Shown here: piece after piece, positions 1 through 9,982 of the stretch | How positions within the stretch are numbered: position 1 is the first letter of the stretch | Layout of the letters: each line of letters opens with the position of its first letter | Assembly (NCBI RefSeq): GCF_014490445.1 | Contig: NZ_JACTUZ010000005.1 | Location: 31,341-95,340, forward strand | Origin: Pseudoroseomonas ludipueritiae | Lineage (GTDB): Bacteria > Pseudomonadota > Alphaproteobacteria > Acetobacterales > Acetobacteraceae | DNA: 64,000 bases | Direction: 5' to 3' | Notes under the pieces: model-generated | Database searches by the model: none | What the model saw: only the letters and a program-made list of their open reading frames with translations | Told to the model about the DNA's origin: nothing | Made by a program: the position numbers and the translations under genes

Positions 1-651
1 ATGATCGGGCACGAAATGCCCGCCCTCAAATTCCTCGTAGCGCAGGTCATAGCCGGCGTCGCGCAGGCGCGGCACCAAACGGCGGCTGCAGCGGTCGATA
101 GGCAGGACATCATCTGCCTTGCCATGCGAGATATAGATCGATGGGGCGCCGGCCTTGCCAGGCGGCATGGCGAAGCCGGGCGAGAAGGCCAGGATGTAGC
201 GAAATAGATCCCCATTCCCCATCCCGAGCGACAGCGCATAGGAGGCGCCATCGGAAAAGCCGCCAATGGCGACTCTGCCCGGGTCCACCGCGCATGCCGT
301 GAAGGTCCGGCGCAGCGCGGCGTCCAGGAAAGCCACGTCCGGCCCAAAGCCGCCCAGGATGACATCCCAGGTGGAGCCGCGAGATTCCGGCACCAGCAGC
401 GCCACACCTGCCCTTCGGGCCTGCGTCCCGAACATGCGCAACATGCCCTCCGCATGGCCACCGGCGCCATGCAGCAGCACCAGCAGCGGCGGGAGGTCAG
501 CCGCCGCTTCTGGCAGCATCAGCAGCCCATCCCGGCCGGCGCCGAGGCCCAGGGGGCTGACGCCCGGCGCCCAGCTTCCCGCTTCCCGCCCTGGCCGTGC
601 CAGGAGGCGGCCCTGCTTGGCCATGGCCCCGACCGGTTCGCTCATGCCCAT
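1..651 (-). CDS. alpha/beta-hydrolase (phospholipase/carboxylesterase type), partial
   Basis: Serine hydrolase of the phospholipase/carboxylesterase (dienelactone hydrolase-like) fold; the substrate cannot be read from sequence. Reading the minus strand from the ATG at 651 gives 217 codons with no stop before the window edge, so only the extreme C-terminus is missing. The nucleophile elbow GFSDG, the acid in HGKADDVLP and the histidine in GGHFVP appear in the usual order, completing a Ser-Asp-His triad, and an oxyanion-hole stretch LLHGAGG precedes them. A second ATG lies two codons downstream at 645. The gene starts 33 nt after the stop of the AAA ATPase and is probably co-transcribed with it. 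There is no signal peptide, so it is likely cytoplasmic. Confidence 0.8.
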   Translation of the reverse strand, partial: MGMSEPVGAMAKQGRLLARPGREAGSWAPGVSPLGLGAGRDGLLMLPEAAADLPPLLVLLHGAGGHAEGMLRMFGTQARRAGVALLVPESRGSTWDVILGGFGPDVAFLDAALRRTFTACAVDPGRVAIGGFSDGASYALSLGMGNGDLFRYILAFSPGFAMPPGKAGAPSIYISHGKADDVLPIDRCSRRLVPRLRDAGYDLRYEEFEGGHFVPDH

Positions 652-684
652 CGCCGTGCCGGAAGGCAGGCAGAGCCCGGCTTC

Positions 685-2955
685 TCACGTGCCATCGATA
701 TCGAAGCCGATCCGGCGGCGTTGCATCGGCGCCTGCCGCTTCAGGGTGGTGCGCAGCTCCTCGTATTGCTGTTCCATCTCCGGCGTCACGGAGGCGCGCG
801 ATTCGGAGAGGGCCTTCTCGAACTCCGCCTGCCGGATGGCCGGCGTGCCGAGATCCTGCCGCAGGGCGGAAAGGCCGGCGCGGCGCACCACGTCTCCTAG
901 GTCGGCGCCGGTATAGCCCTGGGTGCGGCGGGCGATCTCCGCCAGGTCCACATCTCCCGCCAGCGGCATCCCCTGGGTCTGGATGCGCAGGATCTGCTCC
1001 CGCCCGGCTTCATCCGGCACCGGCACATAGACCAGCTCGTCGAAGCGGCCGGGCCGCAGCAGCGCGGGGTCCAGCAGGTTGGGACGGTTGGTGGCACCGA
1101 TCACCACCACGCCCTGCAACTCCTCCAGCCCGTCCATCTCGGCCAGGATGGTATTCACCACCCGCTCCGTCACCTGCGGCTCGCCAAGGCCGCCGCCGCG
1201 CGCCGGCACAAGGCTATCGATCTCATCGATGAAGATGACGGTGGGCGCCACCTGCCGGGCGCGGGCGAAGAGCCGGCTGACCTGCTGCTCGGATTCGCCG
1301 AACCACTTGGACAGCAGGTCAGAGGACTTGGTCGCCACGAAATTGGCATTCGCCTCCCGTGCCACCGCCTTGGCCATCAGGGTCTTGCCCGTGCCTGGTG
1401 GGCCGAAGAGCAGAAAGCCCTTGGCCGGGCGGATGCCGAGCCTGCGGAAGGCCTCCGGGTGCCGCAGGGGCAGTTCCACGCCTTCGCGCAACTGCTCCCG
1501 CGCGGCCGCGACGCCGCCAATATCCTCCCAGCGGACATTCGGCACCTGGATCATGATCTCGCGCAGCGCGGAAGGCTGGATGCGCTTCAGCGCATTCTCG
1601 AAATCCGCGCGGCAGACGCGCATCCCGGCCAGAACCTCCGGTGGGATACCCTCGCGCAGGTTGATCTGCGGCAGCACGCGGCGCACCGCGTCCATCGCGG
1701 CCTCCCGCGCCAGGGCGGAGAGGTCGGCGCCGACGAAGCCGTAGCTCATCCGCGCCAGGGCATCGAGGTCCACATCCTCGCCCAGCGGCATGCCGCGCGT
1801 GTGGATGGCCAGCACCTGCCGCCGGCCATCCTGGTCCGGCACGCCGATGATGATCTCGCGGTCGAAGCGGCCAGGGCGGCGCAGGGCCTCGTCCAGCGCA
1901 TCGACACGGTTGGTCGCGGCGATGACGACGACGTTCTGGCGCGGCTCCAGCCCATCCATCAGCGTCAGTAGCTGCGCGACGATGCGGCGCTCCACCTCGC
2001 CGCGCGCTTCCTCGCGCTTGGGCGCGATGCTGTCGATCTCGTCAATGAAGATGATGGAAGGCGCGCGCTTGCCGGCATCCTGGAAGATATCGCGCAGCCG
2101 CTGCTCGGACTCGCCGTAGTGGCTGCCCATGATCTCGGGGCCGGCGATGCTGAAGAAGGAGGCTTCGGATTCATTGGCCACCGCCTTCGCCAGCAGTGTC
2201 TTGCCGGTGCCTGGCGGGCCATGCAGAATCACGCCCTTCGGCGGATCAATGCCAAGGCGCTGGAAGAGTTCCGGATGCCGCAGCGGCAGCTCCACCATCT
2301 CCCGCACCTGGTCCACCGCATCGCCCAGGCCGCCGATGTCGTCGTAGGTGACATCGGCGCGGCGCGTCTCCTTTGGCTCCACATATTGCGGCAGCAACTC
2401 GATTTCGGTCTCGGGCTCGATGCGCACGATGCCCTTGGGTGAGGTGCCGACGATGTTCAGGCGGATTTCCTGCAGCGCATAGGGCTGGCGCTCGTAGAAC
2501 TGCCGGAAGAATTCGTCCGGCTGCCCACCAGGCCCGCGCTGATAGACCGAGGTGGAGACCACATCCCCGGCCACCACCGGCCGGCCGACGAAGGTGCGCC
2601 GCAGCGCGTCGCCGGAGCCGGAAAGCCGCAGGTTCTTCTGCGCCGGCGCCACCGTCACCCGCGCGGCCGGCCGCGCCTGCACCCGCCGCACCTCGATCCG
2701 TTCCCCGGCCGTGACGCCCGCATTGGCGCGCTGCAGGCCATCCAGGCGGATGATCTCCAGGTCCTCGTCCTCAGCGTAGGGCACGACGGCGATGGCGGCG
2801 GTATGGCGCTGGCCGACGATCTCCAGCACGTCGCCCTGCTGCATCCCCAGGTTCTGCATCGCCTTCCGGCTGATGCGGGCAATGCCTTTGCCGACGTCCT
2901 CCGGCCGGGCATTCGCGACCTGAACCTGCGCGCCCCTGGGCTCCGTATCCGCCAT
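685..2955 (-). CDS. CDC48/p97/VAT-family AAA ATPase with two ATPase domains
   Basis: 756-aa hexameric unfoldase/segregase of the CDC48 family, normally a protein-remodelling machine in archaea and eukaryotes and scattered in bacteria. Order: double-psi-barrel N-domain (about 8-95), CDC48 domain 2 (about 110-190), D1 ATPase with Walker A GPPGTGKT at 246-253 and Walker B IIFIDEID near 300, then D2 with a second GPPGTGKT near 520 and VIFIDEID. Both modules keep arginine-finger RRPGRFD or LRPGRFD motifs. The length matches archaeal VAT rather than single-AAA proteins. The start is supported by a GAGGTGA ribosome site about 8 nt upstream. No ubiquitin-like partner or obvious adaptor is nearby; the only operon companion is the alpha/beta-hydrolase downstream. 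Substrates are unknown. Confidence 0.93.
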   Translation of the reverse strand: MADTEPRGAQVQVANARPEDVGKGIARISRKAMQNLGMQQGDVLEIVGQRHTAAIAVVPYAEDEDLEIIRLDGLQRANAGVTAGERIEVRRVQARPAARVTVAPAQKNLRLSGSGDALRRTFVGRPVVAGDVVSTSVYQRGPGGQPDEFFRQFYERQPYALQEIRLNIVGTSPKGIVRIEPETEIELLPQYVEPKETRRADVTYDDIGGLGDAVDQVREMVELPLRHPELFQRLGIDPPKGVILHGPPGTGKTLLAKAVANESEASFFSIAGPEIMGSHYGESEQRLRDIFQDAGKRAPSIIFIDEIDSIAPKREEARGEVERRIVAQLLTLMDGLEPRQNVVVIAATNRVDALDEALRRPGRFDREIIIGVPDQDGRRQVLAIHTRGMPLGEDVDLDALARMSYGFVGADLSALAREAAMDAVRRVLPQINLREGIPPEVLAGMRVCRADFENALKRIQPSALREIMIQVPNVRWEDIGGVAAAREQLREGVELPLRHPEAFRRLGIRPAKGFLLFGPPGTGKTLMAKAVAREANANFVATKSSDLLSKWFGESEQQVSRLFARARQVAPTVIFIDEIDSLVPARGGGLGEPQVTERVVNTILAEMDGLEELQGVVVIGATNRPNLLDPALLRPGRFDELVYVPVPDEAGREQILRIQTQGMPLAGDVDLAEIARRTQGYTGADLGDVVRRAGLSALRQDLGTPAIRQAEFEKALSESRASVTPEMEQQYEELRTTLKRQAPMQRRRIGFDIDGT

Positions 2956-3082
2956 AGCGTCGTCACCTCTTCACGGCCTGCGTCTGGCCGTGTGATGCGA
3001 GGCTCCACGACCCGGGTCCGCGGGGTTAACGACGGGCCGGGCATATGGTTACGGCGGCTCCGGGACAGGGCTCCGGGCGCCC

Positions 3083-5257
3083 TCAGGCCAGGGCGTCGAT
3101 CGGGATCATCACGATGGCGCGGAGGCCGGGGTGGTTGGAGGCGAATTCCAGCTCGCCATCCAGCCCCGAGGTCAGCATCTCGATCATGCTGCTGCCGAAG
3201 CCCTTGCCCGGCTTCACCGCGCCGGTGCCCTTATCCGCCACCACCAGCCGGATGCGGCTGCCATGCTGCTCCACGGCGATGGAGATCGGGCCTTCGGTGC
3301 CGTCATAGGCATATTTGCTGGCATTGATCACCAGCTCCGTCAGAATCAGTCCGACATGGATGCTGCGGTCGGCTGACATCAGCACCGGCGCCAGGTCCAC
3401 CTGCATCTGGCGCGCCCAGCCGTCGCCCATGGACTGCGCCAGGTCGTGGCACAGTTCCTCCAGGTAGCGGCCCAGGTCCACGGTCTCCATCTGCTCGTCA
3501 CGGTACAGGCGTCGATGCACCAGGGAGACGGCCGCGAGCCGCCGCCGTGCCTCGGAGAGATAGGCCGTCAGGCGCGCATCGTCATTCTCATTCGCCTGCA
3601 GCGCCATATAGGAGGAGACGAGCTGCAGGCTGTTCTGGACGCGGTGGTTCACCTCCCGCATCAGGTAATCCTTCTGCAGGAGCAGGTGGTCGCGCTCCCG
3701 CAGGGCGGCATCCAGCTCCTGGTTCAGGCGCACCAGCTCGCGCTGGCGATAGGCATCGGCGATCCCGTCGCGCAGCCGGGCGGCGGCGGCGACATCCTCC
3801 AGGCTCCAGGGCTCGGAGCGGCCGCGCACCGTCTCGTGCCAGTCCTCGAAGGAGGCGCGGGGGGTCAGCACGGCGCCAGGCACCAGGCCGACGCCCTTGT
3901 GCGGGTTGCCCGCCCAGTTCACCAGTTCCACCTTCTCCGCCCGGAACCACAGCAGCATGCCATCCGGGGCGCCGGTGCCGGGCAGCGGCGTGGCCAGCAG
4001 CCCGCTGCCGATGGCCGTGAAGTGCTGTGCCGGGCCATGCTGCCGGGCAAGTTCATGGCTACGGAAGGGGGCCTGGGCCCCATGCTGCCGCACCCGTTCC
4101 GCCAGCCCCGGCCAATATTGCCGGTCCGGCACATGGCCGGCGGTGGCATGGCCATCCGCCATCAGGGCCAGGAAGCCGCTGGCGCCGAGCATCTGCATCA
4201 GGTCGCCGGAAAGGTCCTGCATCACCTCGGCCGTGACGCCCTGGCGGCCAAGCCGGGCCAGCACCGCATCCTCCGCGGAGCGCAGGCGCAGCCGCTCACG
4301 GTAGGTCTCGGCCTCCTCACGGGCCCGGATCTGCCGCGCCAGCCCGCCGGCCAGGGCACGGCAGGCGGCACGCGCCTCGTAGCTCATGCCGCGCGGCGTG
4401 CGGTTATGGCAGGCGATCAGCCCCCAGAGCACGCCATCCTGCACAATGGAGATGGAGGCGCTGGCATCCAGCCCCATGTTCCTCATGTATTGCAGGTGAA
4501 TGGGCGAGACGCTGCGCAGCGTCAGGTCGCTCATGTCCAGCTCGGCCATGGCGGGCGAGGCCGAGCGCAGCGGCGCCGGCGTGTAATGGACATCCGGAAT
4601 GACCCGCACCCGATTGCGGATATAGAGGCGCCGCGCCTGCTGCGGCACGTCCGAGGCCGGGAAGCGGTGGTTCAGGAAGCTCGGCAGCGCGGGGTCCCGC
4701 GCCTCGGCGATCACCGCGCCAGTGCCGTCGTCGAGGAAGCGGTAGATCATCACCCGGTCGAAGCCGGTGACCTGGCGGAAGGTCACGGCGGCATGGTCGC
4801 AGAGCGTGGTGAGGCCGCTGGCACGCTCGAAGGCCGTGGCGGCACGGTCCAGCGCCAGCAGCGTTTCGGTGGCCGACATGGTCTCGGCCGAGGCTGGTTC
4901 CAGTTCGACCAGGATAAAGGGGCCGCTGCGATGCAGTGCCGCGTCGAATGTTTCCGTGGTGCCATGCAGGCCGGCCAGGCGCAGCACGCCGCCAGGGCCG
5001 GGCTGCACCTCGTCCAGCACCATGGCCAGGTCATGGCCGAGCACCTCGCTGAGCGGGTGGCCCAGCCATTCCTGCCGCAGGCGGGCCTCCAGTTCGCCGG
5101 CTCCGGCCACGACCATCAGGGATGCGGCGTCGGCGACCAGGAGCAGGCCATGGGGCTGGATGGCTCCTGGAACATGAATGGGCTCTCGGTCACAGGATGC
5201 CAGATCGGCTGCGGTGATAACCGATGGACCAGGGGTGAGCCGTGCTTTGGAAGCCAT
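3083..5257 (-). CDS. bphP: bacteriophytochrome histidine kinase (PAS-GAF-PHY-HisKA_2)
   Basis: 724-aa red/far-red photoreceptor kinase. N-terminal PAS_2 domain carries Cys22 in SCDREPIHVPGAIQPHG, the place where bacteriophytochromes bind biliverdin. The GAF domain (about 145-300) has PASDVP, a conservative variant of PASDIP, and the conserved histidine in ACHNRTPR; a PHY domain follows (about 320-490). The transmitter is HisKA_2/HWE-like: phospho-acceptor His538 in NHRVQNSLQ, N-box Asn645 in TELVINASKY, and G-boxes ADKGTG and GKGFG, so the kinase should be active. It is divergent from the GAF/DHp gene and the response regulator, its probable partners. No heme oxygenase for chromophore synthesis is seen next to it; the HugZ-like gene at 53744 is distant. 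Confidence 0.92.
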   Translation of the reverse strand: MASKARLTPGPSVITAADLASCDREPIHVPGAIQPHGLLLVADAASLMVVAGAGELEARLRQEWLGHPLSEVLGHDLAMVLDEVQPGPGGVLRLAGLHGTTETFDAALHRSGPFILVELEPASAETMSATETLLALDRAATAFERASGLTTLCDHAAVTFRQVTGFDRVMIYRFLDDGTGAVIAEARDPALPSFLNHRFPASDVPQQARRLYIRNRVRVIPDVHYTPAPLRSASPAMAELDMSDLTLRSVSPIHLQYMRNMGLDASASISIVQDGVLWGLIACHNRTPRGMSYEARAACRALAGGLARQIRAREEAETYRERLRLRSAEDAVLARLGRQGVTAEVMQDLSGDLMQMLGASGFLALMADGHATAGHVPDRQYWPGLAERVRQHGAQAPFRSHELARQHGPAQHFTAIGSGLLATPLPGTGAPDGMLLWFRAEKVELVNWAGNPHKGVGLVPGAVLTPRASFEDWHETVRGRSEPWSLEDVAAAARLRDGIADAYRQRELVRLNQELDAALRERDHLLLQKDYLMREVNHRVQNSLQLVSSYMALQANENDDARLTAYLSEARRRLAAVSLVHRRLYRDEQMETVDLGRYLEELCHDLAQSMGDGWARQMQVDLAPVLMSADRSIHVGLILTELVINASKYAYDGTEGPISIAVEQHGSRIRLVVADKGTGAVKPGKGFGSSMIEMLTSGLDGELEFASNHPGLRAIVMIPIDALA

Positions 5258-5376
5258 GGCTTACCTTAGCACGGATGCCGCCCACGGCCAGGAAAACCGC
5301 TTTCCAGATGGTAAAAGCGATGTTCTTTTCGTTTTAGAAACAGAAACTTAAGGAACAATACCAAGGTAGACCCAAA

Positions 5377-5396
5377 GCTTATTTCTTGCGATAAGC
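5377..5396. repeat. inverted repeat in the phytochrome/GAF-kinase divergent promoter region
   Basis: GCTTAT at 5377-5382 and ATAAGC at 5391-5396 flank an 8-nt spacer, ending 5 nt before the ATG at 5402. It lies in the 144-bp gap between two divergent signalling genes, which must carry both promoters. It could be an operator or an RNA hairpin that affects initiation of the rightward gene, which lacks a clear Shine-Dalgarno. Only the symmetry is seen; function is inferred. Confidence 0.35.
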
Positions 5397-5401
5397 GCCG
5401 G

Positions 5402-6598
5402 ATGAATCGGCTCGAGATGACCATGGAAGCCCCCCCGGCGGCCGCAGCCAGCCTGGACCCCGTGGCCAGCCAGGCCGCTGTCGTGGCGCAGGGCCGGCCG
5501 CTGCGCTTCCTGGCCCTGATCGCCGAGGCCGCTGCCCAGCTTCTCGCGGCGGATGATCCTTCGGGCATGGTGGACGACCTTTTCCGCCTGATCCAGACCG
5601 AGTTGCGGCTGGATGTCTTCGTCAACTACCGCCTCACCGAAGCTGGCCTGCTGAAGCTGGAGGCCCATGGCGGCCTGACCCCCGCCGAGGTAGAGGCCGT
5701 GGCCACACTGGAGCTGGGGCAGGCCATCTGCGGCCGGGTGGCGCAGAACCTGAAGCCCTGCCACGCCGTGGCGGTGCAAAGCTCGAACGATCCCACCGCG
5801 ACCTTCGTGCGGCAGGTCGGACTGAATGCCTATGCCTGCGCGCCGCTGGTGCAGGGCGACCAGCTGCTGGGGACGCTGAGCTTCGGCCGCCGCTGGGCGG
5901 AACGCTTCGAAGAAGATGAACTCAACTTCCTGCACACCATCTGCCACTACGTGGCCCTGGCCAAGCACCGGCTGCGGACGGAGCAGGAGCTTCGCCATGC
6001 CCTGGCGGTTCAGGAAGGGCTGTTGCAGGAACTCAACCACCGCGTCCGCAACTCGCTGCAGCTCGTGATCGGCGTGCTGGCGATGGAGGAGAGCGATGTG
6101 CCGCCCGAATGCCGCGCGGCCATCGCGGGGACGCGGCAGAGGATCCTGGTCATCGCCTCGGTGCATCAGCGCCTTTATGGAAAGTCACGGCTGAACGGCA
6201 TCGAGATCGGCGGCCTGTTGCGGGACCTTGCATCCAGCGCCGGCAATGGCCCGGTTCCGGTGGAATGCGAGATCGAGGGCACCTGCGTGCTGCCGGTGGA
6301 ACGCGCCGTGGCGCTGGCCCTGATCTTCGATGACCTGCTGCGCGCCCGGCTGGCCGCCCAGCCCGAGGGCGACCTGTCGCCGGTCCGCTGCGCGCTGGAG
6401 CAAGTGCCGAGCAACCGTCTGCGCCTCTGGCTGGAAGGCAGTGCGCCGGCCGGCACCGCCGGGCCCCCCGCCCAGGCCGCGGGGCGGGTGCTGCGGGCGC
6501 TGATCCACCAGCTGCGGGCGAGGCTGACGGGGCATCCGGCCCGGGACGCCCGCTGCCTCCTGGAGCTTTCCGTCGGCGAGCGGCTGGATACTGCGTGA
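5402..6598 (+). CDS. GAF-domain HisKA_2 protein with degenerate ATPase domain
   Basis: 398 aa. A GAF sensor domain (about 35-190) is followed by a HisKA_2-type DHp segment with His213 in LNHRVRNSLQ, very similar to the phytochrome's NHRVQNSLQ. The C-terminal part sits where the ATPase domain should be but lacks its landmarks: in LIFDDLLRAR the N-box Asn position is Ala, and where the G1 box Asp-x-Gly-x-Gly is expected the sequence reads LEGSAPAG. By analogy with ChpT-type phosphotransferases, which use a DHp plus an ATP-dead domain, it may relay phosphate instead of autophosphorylating. It overlaps the response-regulator gene by 4 bp (GTGA). ATGs at 5417 and 5423 are alternative starts. Function is inferred; family assignment is secure. 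Confidence 0.82.
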   Translation: MNRLEMTMEAPPAAAASLDPVASQAAVVAQGRPLRFLALIAEAAAQLLAADDPSGMVDDLFRLIQTELRLDVFVNYRLTEAGLLKLEAHGGLTPAEVEAVATLELGQAICGRVAQNLKPCHAVAVQSSNDPTATFVRQVGLNAYACAPLVQGDQLLGTLSFGRRWAERFEEDELNFLHTICHYVALAKHRLRTEQELRHALAVQEGLLQELNHRVRNSLQLVIGVLAMEESDVPPECRAAIAGTRQRILVIASVHQRLYGKSRLNGIEIGGLLRDLASSAGNGPVPVECEIEGTCVLPVERAVALALIFDDLLRARLAAQPEGDLSPVRCALEQVPSNRLRLWLEGSAPAGTAGPPAQAAGRVLRALIHQLRARLTGHPARDARCLLELSVGERLDTA

Positions 6599-7014
6599 CC
6601 ACGGGCTCGGAACGGGCCCTGCGCATCCTCGTGGTGGAGGATGAGGCGATCGTGGCCATGCTGATCGGTGACATCATCGAAGGCATGGGGCATGCCGTGG
6701 CCGGCGTCGCGGACACGGCGCCGGAGGCCATCTGGCTGGCCGGCAGCGAGCATCCGGACCTCGCGCTCTGCGACATCAAGCTGCTGGGGGGCGACAGCGG
6801 CCTGGACGTCGCGGCGGCCTTGCGCCCGCTGGGTATCCCCTGTGTCTTCGTCAGCGGCAATTGCCCTGGTCCGGAAGCTGGGCAAGGCATCGCCATCGGC
6901 TGCGTCCTGAAGCCCTTCCGCCCTGGCACGGTGGAGGAGGCTATTCGCCTTGCGACCCGCGTGAAGGCTGGGGAGGCGCCCGGCCGTGTCCCTGTGGGCA
7001 TGACCCTCTACTAA
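6595..7014 (+). CDS. single-domain response regulator (CheY-like receiver)
   Basis: 139-aa receiver domain with no output domain. The acidic pocket is in VVEDE, phospho-acceptor Asp60 lies in LALCDIKL, and Lys106 is in LKPF, so all catalytic residues are present. The GTG start overlaps the stop of the GAF/DHp gene (GTGA), implying translational coupling. The obvious partners are the bacteriophytochrome kinase and the GAF/DHp protein. Lacking a DNA-binding region, it probably acts as a phospho-relay intermediate or by protein contact. Confidence 0.88.
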   Translation: MTTGSERALRILVVEDEAIVAMLIGDIIEGMGHAVAGVADTAPEAIWLAGSEHPDLALCDIKLLGGDSGLDVAAALRPLGIPCVFVSGNCPGPEAGQGIAIGCVLKPFRPGTVEEAIRLATRVKAGEAPGRVPVGMTLY

Positions 7015-7198
7015 GGCACCGCTGCTCAGCGGCGGCAGAAGCGGCGGTTGCGCTCCTACACTCAGTTGTGCGCCGCACCGCGGCAGCCGAAGCTCTCTTT
7101 CTTTCATTGAACTAAAACAAGGTCCGCCTGCGGCAGGGCCCGTGTCGGCTGCCGCCTGGCAGCCGCTCCGCGCCGCGCTGGCTGAATATGAGGTGGTC

Positions 7199-7651
7199 AT
7201 GATCTCTCTCGCGGTGAACGGCTCCAACCACGAGGTCGATGTCCCACCGGACATGCCGCTGCTGTGGGTCCTGCGCGATGTCATTGGCCTGATGGGCACG
7301 AAGTTCGGCTGCGGCATCGCTCAATGCGGCGCCTGCACCGTGCATCTGGATGGCAAGCCAGTCCGCTCCTGCATCCTGCCGGTGAGCTCCGTGGGCAGCC
7401 GCCAGGTGACGACGGTGGAAGCCGTGGGGCAGAACCCGGCCGGCAAGAAGATCCAGGAAGCCTGGATCGACCTCGATGTGCCGCAATGCGGCTATTGCCA
7501 GTCCGGGCAGATCATGTCCGCGGCGGCCCTGCTGGAGCGTGTGCCGGAGCCCAGCGACGCCGATATCGATTCCGCCATGTCAGGCAATATCTGCCGCTGC
7601 GGCACCTATCCGCGCATCCGCGCCGCCATCAAGCAGGCATCGCAGGCATGA
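7199..7651 (+). CDS. (2Fe-2S)-binding small subunit of a molybdenum hydroxylase (IorA type)
   Basis: 150-aa electron-transfer subunit of the xanthine dehydrogenase superfamily. The plant-type ferredoxin cluster motif is [13 protein letters not shown] with a fourth cysteine in RSCILP; the C-terminal helical domain binds a second 2Fe-2S cluster through QCGYCQSGQ and [12 protein letters not shown]. Length and domain order match IorA/aldehyde oxidoreductase small subunits. The ATG at 7199 is chosen over an upstream GTG at 7142 because AGGTGG precedes it. The stop overlaps the start of the large subunit by 4 bp. Confidence 0.93.
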   Translation: MISLAVNGSNHEVDVPPDMPLLWVLRDVIGLMGTKFGCGIAQCGACTVHLDGKPVRSCILPVSSVGSRQVTTVEAVGQNPAGKKIQEAWIDLDVPQCGYCQSGQIMSAAALLERVPEPSDADIDSAMSGNICRCGTYPRIRAAIKQASQA

Positions 7652-9975
7652 CCGCCGCCGGCAAGGAGATGGCGCCGGTGCTGACGGGCCCGTCCTATGG
7701 CCGGGTGGAAGCCGGCACGATGCCACGGCGTGGCCTGCTGGGCACCGGCCTCGTGCTGGCCTTCGCGGCGCTCGGCCGCAGGAAGGCGCATGCGGCGGGC
7801 GAGCAGCCCGGGCTGCGATCCCTGCAGAACGAGGCGGGCGGCGGCAAGACCGGCGATGCCTTCCAGGGCTTCGCGCCCGGTGGCTTCATCCGCATCGCGC
7901 CCGATGGCGGCGTGACGCTGATCATGCCGAATGCCGAGATGGGGCAGGGCATCTACACCGCCGAGGCCACGCTGCTGGCGGAGGAGCTGGAGGTTGGGCT
8001 GGACCAGGTGAAGCTGGAGGCCGCGCCGCCCAACGAGGACCTTTACAAGCAGCCGCTGCTGCAATCGCAATCCACCGGCGGTTCCACCTCGGTGCGCGGC
8101 GCCTGGGTGCCGCTGCGGCAGGCCGGCGCCGCCGCCCGCACCATGCTGGTCGGCGCCGCCGCCGCCCGCTGGGGTGTGCCGGCCGCCGAATGCACGGCCC
8201 AGCGTGGCGCGGTCACGCATGGCCCCAGCGGCCGCAGCCTGAGCTATGGCGAATTGGTGGAAGACGCCGGGCGCCAGCCGGTGCCGCAGGACGTGCCGCT
8301 GAAGGACCCGGCGCAGTGGCAGATCATCGGCAAGCCGGTCAAGCGCCTGGACACGCCCGGCAAGACGGATGGCAGCGCCGTATTCGGCATCGATATCCGC
8401 CTGCCCGACATGAAGGTGGCGGCGGTCTCCGCCTGCCCGGTCTTCGGCGGCAAGCTGCGCGGGCTCGACGAGGCCGCGGCCCGCGCCACGCCGGGCGTGC
8501 GCGACATCATCCGCATCGAGGATGCCGTGGCGGTGGTGGGTGACCATTACTGGGCCGCGGCACAGGGCCTGCGCGCCCTGCGGATCGATTGGGACAATGG
8601 CCCGAATGCCAAGGTTTCCAGCAGCGAGGTGATCGGCAGGCTGCGGGAGGCCTATGGCAAGCGGCCCGCCGTGCAAGCGCGGCACGATGGCGATGTCGAT
8701 GGTGCCATGGCCCGCGCCGCCAAGCGCGTGGAAGCGGCCTACGAACTGCCCTTCCTGGCGCATGCCACGATGGAGCCGATCAACACCACCATCCATGTCC
8801 GCCCCGATGGCTGCGACATCTGGGTGGGCACGCAGGTCCCCACCGTGGCGCAGAGCATCGCGGCGAAGGTGCTGGGCCTGCCGCCGGAGAAGGTGGCGAT
8901 CCATAACCAGCTGATCGGCGGTGGCTTCGGGCGGCGGCTGGTGGCGGATTCCATCGGGCAGGCCGCCGCCATCGCCAAGCAGGTCAGCTACCCGCTGAAG
9001 ATCGTCTGGAGCCGCGAGGAGGACATCCAGCACGACTTCTACCGGCCTGCCTATTACGACCGCATCTCCGCCGGCCTGGGGCCGGACGGGCTGCCGGTCG
9101 CCTGGGTGGACCATGTCACCGGCGGCTCGGTGATGGGGCATTACTTCCCGGGTGGATTGCCGGAAGGCAAGCTGGACGCGGATGCCGTGGAAGGTGCCCA
9201 GCAGCCGCCCTACGACCTTCCCGCCGTGCATGTGGACTGGACGCGGGAGGACCCGCCGGTGCCCATCACCTGGTGGCGCGGCGTCGGGCCGACCCACAAT
9301 GTCTATGTGGTCGAGTCCTTCATGGACGAGCTGGCCCATGCCGCCGGCCGCGACCCCGTCGATTACCGCCGCGCGCTGCTGGGGAAGCTGCCGCGCGCCC
9401 GCGCGGTGCTGGACCTCGCCGCCGAGAAATCCGGCTGGGGCACGCCGCTTCCGGCCGGATGCGGGCGTGGGGTGTCGCTGCATGACAGCTTCGGCAGCTA
9501 CCTGGCGGTGGTGGTGGAAGTCGCTGTCTCCGACCTGGGCGAGGTCAAGCTGAGGCGCGTGGTGGCGGCGGTGGACTGCGGCCAGACCATCAACCCCGAT
9601 ACCGTCGCGGCGCAGATCGAGGGCGGGCTCGTCTTCGGCCTCTCCGCCGCGCTCTACAGCGACATCACCTTCGAGGGCGGCCGTGTGCAGCAAAGCAACT
9701 TCAACGACTACCGCATGATGCGCATGAACGAGACGCCGCCTCTCGAGGTCCACCAGATCCGCAACAGCGAGAACCCTGGTGGCATCGGCGAGAACGGCAC
9801 CGTCTCGGCCGCGCCGGCCCTGGCCAACGCGGTCTTCGCGGCCACCGGCAAGCGCCTGCGCCGTTACCCGATCGACCGGCGGGAACTGATCCGCACCGAA
9901 ACCAGCACGCGTACCTCGTCCCTCTCGCCGGGGCAGGGCCGCGACGTCGCCGCGCTCGCGCCGGCCGGGCGGTAG
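7648..9975 (+). CDS. molybdopterin-binding large subunit, isoquinoline/aldehyde oxidoreductase type (IorB)
   Basis: 775-aa catalytic subunit of a two-subunit molybdenum hydroxylase that inserts water-derived oxygen into aldehydes or N-heterocycles; the exact substrate is not predictable. The N-terminus has a twin-arginine signal ([18 protein letters not shown]), so the folded complex with the small subunit is expected in the periplasm. Cofactor and substrate-channel stretches include [23 protein letters not shown] and the C-terminal GGIGENG, the region where the catalytic glutamate sits in the family. The start is the ATG overlapping the small-subunit stop. The triheme cytochrome downstream is the likely electron acceptor. 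There is no FAD subunit, as expected for the IorAB class. Confidence 0.9.
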   Translation: MTAAGKEMAPVLTGPSYGRVEAGTMPRRGLLGTGLVLAFAALGRRKAHAAGEQPGLRSLQNEAGGGKTGDAFQGFAPGGFIRIAPDGGVTLIMPNAEMGQGIYTAEATLLAEELEVGLDQVKLEAAPPNEDLYKQPLLQSQSTGGSTSVRGAWVPLRQAGAAARTMLVGAAAARWGVPAAECTAQRGAVTHGPSGRSLSYGELVEDAGRQPVPQDVPLKDPAQWQIIGKPVKRLDTPGKTDGSAVFGIDIRLPDMKVAAVSACPVFGGKLRGLDEAAARATPGVRDIIRIEDAVAVVGDHYWAAAQGLRALRIDWDNGPNAKVSSSEVIGRLREAYGKRPAVQARHDGDVDGAMARAAKRVEAAYELPFLAHATMEPINTTIHVRPDGCDIWVGTQVPTVAQSIAAKVLGLPPEKVAIHNQLIGGGFGRRLVADSIGQAAAIAKQVSYPLKIVWSREEDIQHDFYRPAYYDRISAGLGPDGLPVAWVDHVTGGSVMGHYFPGGLPEGKLDADAVEGAQQPPYDLPAVHVDWTREDPPVPITWWRGVGPTHNVYVVESFMDELAHAAGRDPVDYRRALLGKLPRARAVLDLAAEKSGWGTPLPAGCGRGVSLHDSFGSYLAVVVEVAVSDLGEVKLRRVVAAVDCGQTINPDTVAAQIEGGLVFGLSAALYSDITFEGGRVQQSNFNDYRMMRMNETPPLEVHQIRNSENPGGIGENGTVSAAPALANAVFAATGKRLRRYPIDRRELIRTETSTRTSSLSPGQGRDVAALAPAGR

Positions 9976-9982
9976 AGCGCCG

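Noticed and set aside
5352-5385. EcfG-type general stress promoter before the GAF/DHp gene
   Set aside because: GGAAC is present but the expected downstream CGTT element is not found at the right distance.
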